From assembly GCA_946481035.1 (NCBI GenBank), contig CAMLNK010000377.1, positions 1-5,288 on the forward strand: 5,288 bases of DNA. The letters run 5' to 3'. The stretch's first letter is position 1, and every line of letters starts with the position of its first letter. Below the pieces are notes generated by a model that was not told where the DNA came from, made no database searches, and saw only the letters and a program-made list of their open reading frames with translations. This document shows positions 1-5,288 of this stretch, piece after piece. The position numbers and the translations under genes were made by a program. Source of the stretch: an uncultured Dyadobacter sp. (GTDB lineage Bacteria > Bacteroidota > Bacteroidia > Cytophagales > Spirosomataceae).

Positions 1-1062
1 ACTACCGACATCAAACCGGGCAAAGAGACGCCCGACCCGCTTCCGGATGTAAACATCGCGGCAGTGGCTCGTTGGGAAGTCGATATCTGGCACAAGCTGC
101 GCAATGCGAAGAAAGCGGCAGCGACACGGTATTTGTCATCGATCGAAGGCAAGAACTTCATGATGACCAACCTGGCCGCCGAAATCGCCAACTCCTATTA
201 CGAACTGCTTGCACTGGACACGCAGCTGGCTATCATCCGCCAGAACATCGATATCCAGAACAATGCATTGAAAATTGTAAGAATGGAGAAAGAGGCTACC
301 CGTGTTACCGAGCTGGCCGTACGCCGGTTCGAAGCGCAGGTGCTGAAAACGCAAAACCTGCAATATGGTATCCAGCAGCAGATCGTCGAAACCGAAAACC
401 GGATCAACTTCCTGGTCGGACGTTACCCGCAGCCGGTACAGCGCAGCAGCCAGGGCTTCGAAAACCTCGTTCCGAACGTGGTACAGTCCGGTATCCCGTC
501 GCAGCTGCTCTCGAACCGCCCGGATATCAAACAGGCGGAACTCGACCTGGAAGCGGCGAAAATCGATGTAACAGTTGCCCGTGCGAACTTCTACCCTTCG
601 CTGGGGCTGTCGGCAAGCCTCGGTTTGCAGGCATTCAGCCCGATTTACCTCGCCCGCGTGCCTGAGTCGATCATGGGATCGCTCATCGGCGACCTCGCAG
701 GTCCGGTGATCAACCGCTACGCGATCCGCGCGGGTTATGCCAATGCGAATGCCCGCCAGGTGCAGGCGATTTACAACTACGAGCGTACGGTTTTGAATGC
801 GTACATCGAAGTCGTGAACCAGCTTTCGAACATCAATAACCTCGAAAAGAGCTTCGATCTGAAAACGAAAGAAGTAGAGGCATTGAACCAGTCGACCACC
901 ATTTCGAACCGCTTGTTCGCTTCGGCCCGCGCCGATTATATGGAAGTATTGCTGACCCAGCGCGACGCCCTGGAATCGAAATTTGAACTGATCGAAACCA
1001 AGATGAAGCAGATGAATGCCATGGTGAATATCTACCGGGCACTCGGGGGCGGCTGGAATTGA
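1..1062 (+). CDS. TolC-family outer membrane efflux channel (CusC/OprM/NodT type), 5' truncated by window edge
   Basis: This is the outer-membrane channel subunit of a tripartite, RND-type efflux system, which exports drugs or metals from the periplasm across the outer membrane. The frame is open from base 1, so the gene begins upstream. About 353 codons are visible of the roughly 450-480 usual for the family, and the missing part should carry the signal or lipoprotein peptide. Seen in the sequence (window codon numbers): WEVDIW at 25-30, the family's 'WE(L/V)D(L/I)' signature opening the first outer-membrane-factor repeat; long helical, heptad-like stretches at about 60-130; SNRPDI at 171-176 followed by the ARANFYPSLGLSASLG segment, the strongest family hallmark; GPVINRY near 234-240; and the C-terminal DYMEVLLTQRDAL plus YRALGGGW ending. 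The permease and membrane-fusion genes would be expected upstream, outside the window. Substrate cannot be told from this subunit. A GTG at 64 is an internal valine codon, not the start. Confidence 0.95.
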   Translation, partial: TTDIKPGKETPDPLPDVNIAAVARWEVDIWHKLRNAKKAAATRYLSSIEGKNFMMTNLAAEIANSYYELLALDTQLAIIRQNIDIQNNALKIVRMEKEATRVTELAVRRFEAQVLKTQNLQYGIQQQIVETENRINFLVGRYPQPVQRSSQGFENLVPNVVQSGIPSQLLSNRPDIKQAELDLEAAKIDVTVARANFYPSLGLSASLGLQAFSPIYLARVPESIMGSLIGDLAGPVINRYAIRAGYANANARQVQAIYNYERTVLNAYIEVVNQLSNINNLEKSFDLKTKEVEALNQSTTISNRLFASARADYMEVLLTQRDALESKFELIETKMKQMNAMVNIYRALGGGWN

Positions 1063-1090
1063 CCGATTAACTTAGGATGTGGTTTTTTTG

Positions 1091-1129
1091 TAAAGATTCC
1101 CCCGGCTTTCGGGGGAATCTTTATTTTTT
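1091..1129 (+). terminator. Intrinsic (rho-independent) terminator of the efflux gene
   Basis: A perfect 14-bp stem, TAAAGATTCCCCCG (1091-1104) with CGGGGGAATCTTTA (1110-1123), encloses a 5-nt GCTTT loop and is followed at once by six T (1124-1129). It starts 28 nt after the stop codon at 1060-1062. It should end the efflux operon transcript and so separate it from the GH28 gene downstream. The stem is symmetric, but on the minus strand the left flank gives only an interrupted A/T tract and no gene converges here, so plus-strand action is the natural reading. Confidence 0.93.
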
Positions 1130-1172
1130 GCAGGTAATTCTATCACAAAATCAGCTTATTACGAAGATCTGA

Positions 1173-1200
1173 ATTAAGTAACCGTTCGTACCAACTTAAT
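1173..1200. promoter_or_regulatory. 7-bp inverted repeat upstream of the GH28 gene (candidate operator or leader hairpin)
   Basis: ATTAAGT (1173-1179) and ACTTAAT (1194-1200) are perfect inverted copies separated by 14 nt, giving half-site centres 21 bp (two helical turns) apart. They end 10 nt before the ATG at 1211. This geometry suits a dimeric regulator or a weak leader hairpin. The half-sites are AT-rich, so chance is a real alternative. I could not place a convincing Bacteroidota promoter (TTTG / TAnnTTTG) between 1130 and 1210. Confidence 0.3.
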
Positions 1201-1210
1201 CCTTTTTTCT

Positions 1211-2680
1211 ATGAGCCTGAAAAATTACCTGACCTTTGTCCTGCTGACGATTACCTGCCTGCAACTGGAAGCGAAAGACTACCGCACCTCGCTTTTCGGC
1301 ATCCATTCCGACGGCATTACCCTCAATACCCGCTCCATTCAGTACGCGATCGACTTCATTTCCCAGAACGGCGGCGGCCGCCTGGTGTTCAATGTGGGCC
1401 GTTACCTCACCGGCTCCATTCATTTGAAATCCAATGTAACCCTCCACCTGGAAGAAGGCGCTGTGCTGCTCGGCTCGCTGAATCCCTGGGATTATGATAA
1501 AAAGGTCTGGACGGCTATCGTTTTCGCCCACGACCAGCAGAACATCGGCATTACCGGCCAGGGCGTGATCGAAGGCCGCGGCCGATACATCGCCCGGAAT
1601 ATCGTGGATATGATTCATAAAGGCCTCATTAAAGACCTCTTCCGCCAGGACCGCCCGGAAGCCGAAACGCGCCCCGTGCTAGCATACATCCGCAACTGTG
1701 AGAATGTGAATATCAAAGGCATAACGATGCAGAATTCATCCAGTTGGGTGCAGATTTACGATCAATGCAAAAACGTGGCGATCGACAGCATTACCGTCGA
1801 TAGCAAGGCCTACTGGAACAACGACGGTATCGATATCGTCGACTGCGACGGCGTGACCATTACCAATTCTTTCATTGATTCGGACGACGACGGCATTTGC
1901 CTCAAATCACACGATGCTTCCAAAGTTTGTAAAAACGTATTAGTCAGAAATTGCACCATTCGGTCGAGCGCCAATGGTATCAAGTTTGGCACGGCCTCGT
2001 ATGGCGGTTTCAGCAACGTTAAAATTTATAATGTAAAAATCTTCGATACTTACCGCTCGGCTGTCACACTGGCTGCGGTGGACGGTGGTTTTGTCGAAAA
2101 TGTGATTGTGGATAGCTTGAAGGCCTACAATACCGGTAATGCGATCTTTTTACGCATCGGAGAGAGGGTAAAAGGGAAGAAAGGGAGGATGGAGAATGTG
2201 AGTATTTCCAATATGTATGTCGAAGTTCCGGCTACGAAACCGGATGCGGGTTATGAATATGAGGGGCCAATCGAAGACATGCCGCGTAACATTTCGCCTT
2301 CTTCGATCGTCGGAATGCCGGACGCGATCATTACCAATGTGACATTGAAAAACATCGAGATCAAACACCCCGGCGGCGGCAACCCGATGTACGCCAAAGT
2401 CGGCCTGGACGAGCTCGACAAGGTGCCCGAAAAGCCGACCTTCTATCCGGAGTTCTCGATGTTCGACGAGCTTCCCGCGTGGGGCCTGTACATGCGCCAC
2501 GCGAAGGATATTAAAATCAGCAACCTCACCTTGTCTTGCGAAAGGAAAGACTACCGCACGGCCATCGTCGCCGACGACGTCCACGGCGCGACGCTGGAAG
2601 GCATTAAGGTGACGCAAGCCGGACCGAACAAAAATTATATTCACACCCACAAATCGACTGGTATCGTCCAAAAGAAATGA
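1211..2680 (+). CDS. Secreted glycoside hydrolase family 28 protein (polygalacturonase/rhamnogalacturonase-like)
   Basis: GH28 enzymes hydrolyse alpha-linked galacturonic acid backbones of pectin (homogalacturonan or rhamnogalacturonan) using a right-handed parallel beta-helix. The 489-residue product starts with a hydrophobic signal peptide (about 1-21, likely cut after LEA). Next comes the pectate-lyase-like opening GIHSDGITLNTRSIQYAID (30-48), then YLTGSIHLKSNVTLHLEEGA (65-84). Catalytic-region motifs visible: NNDGID at 203-208 (the 'NTDG' motif) and SDDDGICLKS at 224-233 (the 'DD' motif, D226/D227). At the position of the usual GHG motif it reads SANGIKFG (253-260), so the histidine is replaced by Asn255. 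Arg282 in DTYRSAV is the likely counterpart of the RIK motif. The usual endo-polygalacturonase assignment is therefore uncertain; rhamnogalacturonan or exo-acting specificity is equally possible. The ATG at 1211 directly precedes the signal peptide; no Shine-Dalgarno is seen, as is normal in Bacteroidota. The 3' end overlaps the ThuA gene. Confidence 0.93.
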   Translation: MSLKNYLTFVLLTITCLQLEAKDYRTSLFGIHSDGITLNTRSIQYAIDFISQNGGGRLVFNVGRYLTGSIHLKSNVTLHLEEGAVLLGSLNPWDYDKKVWTAIVFAHDQQNIGITGQGVIEGRGRYIARNIVDMIHKGLIKDLFRQDRPEAETRPVLAYIRNCENVNIKGITMQNSSSWVQIYDQCKNVAIDSITVDSKAYWNNDGIDIVDCDGVTITNSFIDSDDDGICLKSHDASKVCKNVLVRNCTIRSSANGIKFGTASYGGFSNVKIYNVKIFDTYRSAVTLAAVDGGFVENVIVDSLKAYNTGNAIFLRIGERVKGKKGRMENVSISNMYVEVPATKPDAGYEYEGPIEDMPRNISPSSIVGMPDAIITNVTLKNIEIKHPGGGNPMYAKVGLDELDKVPEKPTFYPEFSMFDELPAWGLYMRHAKDIKISNLTLSCERKDYRTAIVADDVHGATLEGIKVTQAGPNKNYIHTHKSTGIVQKK

Positions 2681-3516
2681 AATTAGGTTCGCCGCCTATG
2701 CTTTTAAAAATAACAGCCATAGTCATAACATTTATGGCGGGAGTCGCCGGTTACGCATTGCATATTATGCGCTGGTTGCCGTGGCAGAAACCCGTTTTTG
2801 AAACCGCCGTTCCAGCGGATTGCCTGGCCGCAACCGACAAAGCGATATTGGTTTTTTCCAAAACAAACGGTTACCGACATGCTTCCATCGAAGCGGGCGT
2901 GAAAGCGATCAAAGCGGCTGGTCAAAAACGTGGCTGCGAAGTGGTAGCGACGGAAAACGGTGCCTATTTCAATGAAAATTGCCTCAAATCTTACAAAGCA
3001 ATCGTTTTCCTCTCTCCTACCGGCGATTTCCTCACCGACGAACAGCAACACGCATTTGAAAAATACATCGAAAATGGTGGCGGGTATGCAGGCATCCATG
3101 CCGCCTCCGATTGCGAATACGAATGGGACTGGTACGGAACGCTGCTCGGTACACGTTTCCGGAGCCACACTTTTTTGCCCTACCCCATTCCAAAGGCTGA
3201 AATCGTAACCGAACCCGGTGCACATCCTGCCATCGACGGCCTGCCTGAGCGCTGGGAAAAGAAAGACGAATGGTACAACTTCCGCCGGAGCGTGCGCGGG
3301 AAGCCTGGTTTTCAGGTATTGCTGACGGTCGATGAAAGCACCTACCCGGCATTCTGGCCCAAAGCCATGCATGGGGATCATCCCATTGCATGGTCAAGAG
3401 CTGTGGGTAAAGGAAGGATGTTTTATACGGCTATCGGGCATAATGCGTCGACTTACAGCGACACTACCGCTATGAAGCATATTATGGGAGGTATTGCCTG
3501 GGCTGCGGGCTTGTAA
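2677..3516 (+). CDS. ThuA-domain protein with N-terminal membrane segment
   Basis: ThuA proteins have a glutamine-amidotransferase-like fold and are linked to trehalose and 3-keto-sugar metabolism. Their exact reaction is poorly defined, so no substrate is assigned here. The product has 279 residues. A hydrophobic segment at about 9-30 acts as signal anchor or uncleaved signal, which puts the domain in the periplasm. The ThuA domain spans about 55-279: AILVFSKTNGYRHASIEAG (56-74, with the YRH motif), AIVFLSPTGDFLT (108-120), GGGYAGIHAASD (134-145) followed by WDWYGTLLG, DEWYNF (197-202), HPIAWSRAVGKGRMFYT (235-251) and GHNASTY (254-260). The start at 2677 overlaps the GH28 stop as ATGA, which suggests translational coupling. 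A second in-frame ATG at 2698 sits right before the hydrophobic segment and is an equally credible start, giving 272 residues. Co-transcription with GH28 suggests, but does not show, a role in handling released sugars. Confidence 0.92.
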   Translation: MKLGSPPMLLKITAIVITFMAGVAGYALHIMRWLPWQKPVFETAVPADCLAATDKAILVFSKTNGYRHASIEAGVKAIKAAGQKRGCEVVATENGAYFNENCLKSYKAIVFLSPTGDFLTDEQQHAFEKYIENGGGYAGIHAASDCEYEWDWYGTLLGTRFRSHTFLPYPIPKAEIVTEPGAHPAIDGLPERWEKKDEWYNFRRSVRGKPGFQVLLTVDESTYPAFWPKAMHGDHPIAWSRAVGKGRMFYTAIGHNASTYSDTTAMKHIMGGIAWAAGL

Positions 3517-3526
3517 AGTTCCCGCA
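3504..3526 (+). other. Hairpin spanning the ThuA stop codon
   Basis: TGCGGGCTT (3504-3512) can pair with AAG (3516-3518) and, past a two-base TT bulge, CCCGCA (3521-3526), giving nine base pairs around a GTA loop that includes part of the TAA stop. There is no T-tract behind it, so it is not a standard intrinsic terminator. It may assist transcript 3'-end formation or be accidental. No better terminator for the GH28-ThuA unit is visible before the next gene. Confidence 0.25.
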
Positions 3527-3546
3527 ATGTCAAGTAATTGTTATCC

Positions 3547-3618
3547 GAATGTTAACCAAAGCACTGATTAAGAGCGATTTTGAATATAAAACCACTCTCC
3601 GCATTAACATTCTGTTAA
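3547..3618. promoter_or_regulatory. Three TTAACA/TGTTAA half-sites upstream of the lipoprotein gene
   Basis: GAATGTTAA (3547-3555) is perfectly inverted as TTAACATTC (3604-3612), with 48 nt between. The right copy also forms a compact 6-3-6 palindrome, TTAACA-ttc-TGTTAA (3604-3618). The TGTTAA hexamer therefore occurs three times in 72 bp, all in intergenic DNA before the gene at 3689. A regulator binding site is a reasonable inference. The responsible protein is unknown, and the AT-richness makes chance occurrence possible. Confidence 0.35.
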
Positions 3619-3643
3619 GTATCTTCCAGTGGCGCACCGCCGT

Positions 3644-3670
3644 TTTGCCTCGTGAGTATTTTTAGTTTTC
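3644..3670 (+). promoter_or_regulatory. Weak Bacteroidota-type promoter candidate for the lipoprotein gene
   Basis: TTTG at 3644-3647 and TAGTTTTC at 3663-3670 resemble the -33 (TTTG) and -7 (TAnnTTTG) elements of the Bacteroidota primary sigma factor; the -7 box matches five of six fixed positions. The 15-bp spacing is shorter than the usual 17-21 bp. The -7 candidate also lies inside a hairpin-forming sequence only 18 nt before the ATG, so this assignment is tentative. Confidence 0.2.
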
Positions 3671-3681
3671 AAACTACTCAC
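3652..3681 (+). promoter_or_regulatory. Bulged hairpin in the leader just before the lipoprotein start
   Basis: TAGTTT (3663-3668) pairs perfectly with AAACTA (3671-3676) across a 2-nt TC turn. Directly outside on the right, CTCAC (3677-3681) pairs with GTGAG (3652-3656), leaving a six-base TATTTT bulge on the left. Alternatively, GTGAGTA (3652-3658) and TACTCAC (3675-3681) form a 7-bp stem with a larger loop. The structure ends 7 nt before the ATG at 3689, so as RNA it would overlap the ribosome landing zone; as DNA it could be an operator. A 2-nt loop is too tight for RNA without opening one pair. Confidence 0.35.
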
Positions 3682-3688
3682 AAATCAA

Positions 3689-5185
3689 ATGCAAAAGAAA
3701 TCTTTACTGGCGCTGCTGCTGGCGGCAGCTATCATGAATGGTTGTACGGACCATGCTCCTCAAAATCCTGTACAGGAAGATCCTTCGGCTTTCAAAGAAG
3801 TAGCAGGCGTGGATCTCGGTAACCTGGCTGCGGCTGAAATCTCTGCCTACGACCCTATTTCCAAAAGGCTTTTCACGGTGAACAACGAAAAGGCAGCCAT
3901 CGTGGACGTGCTCGACCTTTCGGCATTTCCGTCGGTTACCAAGCTGCAACCGATCGACGTTTCGGCGCTGGGCGGCGTGGCCAATAGCGTGGCAGTTTCG
4001 AACGGGAAACTGGCGATTGCCCTCGAAGCGACCAACAAGCAAGCCAATGGAAGCATTATAGTACTCAATACCAGCACATTACAGTCAATCAAACAAATCA
4101 CCGTCGGTGCATTGCCGGATATGGTGACGTTCAGTCCGGACGGCCGGTTTATCGTAAGCGCCAACGAAGGCGAGCCGAATGCCGATTACAGTGTGGACCC
4201 GGAAGGTTCGGTTTCCATTATCGATATTACAAACGGTTACAGCGTCAAAACCCTCACTTTTGAAGGATTTGAGGGCGATTACAGTGCATTGGCGGCGAAA
4301 GGCTTCCGTAAATTCGGGCCAAAGGCCACTTTCGCCCAGGATATCGAGCCTGAATACGTAGCCATTTCCGACAACTCCCAAAAGGCATTTGTGACCTTGC
4401 AGGAAAACAACGGTGTGGCCGAAATAGACCTGATCAGCGGTAAAATCCTGACCCTGCACGCGCTAGGCACCAAGGATATCAGCTACATTCTCAACTCGAT
4501 CGACCCTAGCGACGACGACAAGAAGGTGGAGCTGAGAAACTGGCCGATCAAATCATTCTACCTGCCCGATGCGATTTCGTATTTCTCTGTCAACGGCACC
4601 CCGTATGTGATCACCGCTGATGAAGGCGATGCCCGTGAATACAGCACATTCGACGAGCAGAAACGCGTAGGCTCGCTCAAACTGAACCCGGTTTATTTCC
4701 CCAACGGCGACGAGTTGAAAAAGACCTCGAACCTCGGCCGCCTCCGCGTAACGAGCACACGCGGCGACTTTGAGAAAGATGGCACCTACGAGGAGCTTTA
4801 CAGCTTCGGCGGACGCGGTTTCAGCATTTTCCACGCCGCCGACATGAAGCGCGTGTACGAGTCGGGCAACTCGCTCGAACAGGAAGTAATCAAAGCCGGC
4901 ATTTACGACGATACCCGCTCAGACGACAAAGGCGTGGAGCCGGAAGGCGTTACCGTGGGCTGGATGAACGGCAAACCCGTCGCATTCATCGCGATGGAGC
5001 GTGTGGATGCGGTTGGCGTATACGACCTGACCAACCCCGGCGCACCGCAATTCCTGCAAATCATCAAAACAGGGGATGCCCCGGAAGGTGTGCTGTTTAT
5101 ACCTTCGGACAAAAGCCCGAACGGTAAAAGCCTGCTTGTGACCAGTAATGAGGAAGATGGTACTGTGAAGTTTTACCAGCCGTAA
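3689..5185 (+). CDS. Choice-of-anchor I family lipoprotein (beta-propeller-like, function unknown)
   Basis: This 498-residue protein matches the choice-of-anchor I family, large extracytoplasmic proteins of unknown biochemical role whose members use different anchors. Residues 1-19 are a lipoprotein signal peptide ending in MNGC. Cys19 is the only cysteine in the whole protein, which supports lipidation there. Family motifs in order: FSPDGRFIVSANEGEPNADY (148-167), DPEGSVSIID (170-179), FGPKATFAQDIEPEY (209-223), VTLQENNGVAEIDL (235-248), YLPDAISYF (291-299), ITADEGDAREY (308-318), LGRLRVTSTRGD (349-360), EELYSFGGRGFSIF (368-381), RSDDKGVEPEGV (410-421), GDAPEGVLF (462-470) and VTSNEEDGTVKFY (484-496). 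The recurring acidic NEG/DEGD loops after hydrophobic strands fit propeller blades and could bind metal. The chain ends straight after the last such strand, with no C-terminal sorting domain, so the N-terminal lipid is the apparent anchor. It is monocistronic as far as seen. Confidence 0.93.
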   Translation: MQKKSLLALLLAAAIMNGCTDHAPQNPVQEDPSAFKEVAGVDLGNLAAAEISAYDPISKRLFTVNNEKAAIVDVLDLSAFPSVTKLQPIDVSALGGVANSVAVSNGKLAIALEATNKQANGSIIVLNTSTLQSIKQITVGALPDMVTFSPDGRFIVSANEGEPNADYSVDPEGSVSIIDITNGYSVKTLTFEGFEGDYSALAAKGFRKFGPKATFAQDIEPEYVAISDNSQKAFVTLQENNGVAEIDLISGKILTLHALGTKDISYILNSIDPSDDDKKVELRNWPIKSFYLPDAISYFSVNGTPYVITADEGDAREYSTFDEQKRVGSLKLNPVYFPNGDELKKTSNLGRLRVTSTRGDFEKDGTYEELYSFGGRGFSIFHAADMKRVYESGNSLEQEVIKAGIYDDTRSDDKGVEPEGVTVGWMNGKPVAFIAMERVDAVGVYDLTNPGAPQFLQIIKTGDAPEGVLFIPSDKSPNGKSLLVTSNEEDGTVKFYQP

Positions 5186-5191
5186 TGAGGT

Positions 5192-5245
5192 TGTCACGCG
5201 GAGTCGAAGCGCAGTACCGGCCTTCGACTCCGCTCAGGACTGACA
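5192..5245. repeat. Imperfect REP-like palindrome downstream of the lipoprotein gene
   Basis: A perfect 12-bp inverted repeat, GCGGAGTCGAAG (5198-5209) with CTTCGACTCCGC (5222-5233), encloses a 12-nt loop. An outer 5-bp pair, TGTCA (5192-5196) with TGACA (5241-5245), extends it past an asymmetric interior loop: one base on the left, seven (TCAGGAC) on the right. The arm reading CCTTCGACTCCGCTCAGGAC resembles a dispersed intergenic palindrome found in many bacterial genomes (from memory, not searched). No T-tract follows, so it is not a canonical terminator, though it may block 3' exonucleases or aid termination. Confidence 0.6.
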
Positions 5246-5255
5246 TCAAAGCACG

Positions 5256-5288
5256 TTATTCCAAAACCGCCTCTGCATCGTGTCCGCT
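5256..5288 (-). CDS. Possible C-terminal tail of a converging gene, cut by window edge
   Basis: Read on the minus strand from the window edge, one frame gives ten codons (SGHDAEAVLE) and then a TAA at 5258-5256, placing a stop just before the palindrome. That is the layout expected of two convergent genes separated by a REP-like element. Ten codons cannot establish a gene and no family can be recognised; this stretch may equally be non-coding. Confidence 0.2.
   Translation of the reverse strand, partial: SGHDAEAVLE

Noticed and set aside
72..665. A second long plus-strand reading frame inside the efflux gene
   Set aside because: It is an out-of-frame shadow, rich in Arg/Pro/Gly, with no recognisable motif, lying under a strongly conserved protein.
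64..1062. A complete efflux gene starting at GTG 64
   Set aside because: The frame is open to base 1 and the residues before 64 continue naturally into the WEVDIW motif; family length and the missing signal peptide show the gene starts upstream.
1122..1130. TATTTTTTG as a -7 promoter box before GH28
   Set aside because: It has one base too many for TAnnTTTG, lacks a TTTG at suitable spacing, and is the T-tract of the terminator.
1253..1261. Lipobox at Cys16 of the GH28 signal peptide
   Set aside because: The preceding residues TIT lack the Leu/Val/Ile at -3 and the small Gly/Ala/Ser at -1; an ordinary signal peptidase I site after LEA fits better.
2159..2203. Purine-rich run inside the GH28 gene
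   Set aside because: It encodes a Lys/Gly/Arg loop between beta-helix turns in frame; no repeat or structure is needed to explain it.
2150..2671. Antisense reading frames opposite GH28 (2150-2671) and ThuA (2704-3381)
   Set aside because: They look like codon-bias shadows of conserved genes: no signal peptide, no domain motif, compositionally odd (many His/Arg/Phe), and no promoter seen.
1..5288. Polysaccharide utilisation locus, defence system, CRISPR or mobile island
   Set aside because: No susC/susD, sulfatase, regulator, nuclease, repeat array, transposase or integrase is present; all four main genes belong to common envelope or metabolic families.

Overview
The window reads as ordinary chromosomal DNA of a Bacteroidota bacterium, probably Cytophagales and plausibly Dyadobacter/Spirosoma-like. 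This is inferred from three things: moderate GC coding sequence, start codons without Shine-Dalgarno sequences behind AT-rich leaders, and the gene families present. No tRNA, rRNA, CRISPR array, transposase or phage gene is visible.

Layout, left to right. (1) Positions 1-1062 hold the 3' three quarters of a TolC-family outer-membrane efflux channel gene (CusC/OprM/NodT type), cut by the window edge and closed by a textbook intrinsic terminator (1091-1129). (2) A short intergenic region with a 7-bp inverted repeat leads into a secreted glycoside hydrolase family 28 protein (1211-2680). Its stop overlaps the start of a membrane-anchored ThuA-domain protein (2677-3516), so the two look like one translationally coupled unit. 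(3) A 172-bp intergenic region (3517-3688) is rich in inverted repeats: three TTAACA/TGTTAA half-sites and a bulged hairpin ending 7 nt before the next start. (4) Positions 3689-5185 encode a lipoprotein of the choice-of-anchor I family, a beta-propeller-like protein of unknown biochemical function. (5) After it lies a long imperfect palindrome (5192-5245) resembling a dispersed REP-type intergenic element. A possible last few codons of a converging minus-strand gene sit at the right edge.

Functionally the window holds three unrelated neighbouring units: drug or metal efflux, a GH28 + ThuA pair probably acting on pectin-type sugars in the periplasm, and an envelope lipoprotein. No susC/susD pair, regulator or sulfatase is present to make the GH28 pair a recognisable polysaccharide utilisation locus within these bounds. 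I did not find convincing evidence of a new multi-gene system. The points most worth checking are the GH28 active-site substitution, the GH28-ThuA coupling, the structured leader of the lipoprotein gene, and the terminal palindrome.
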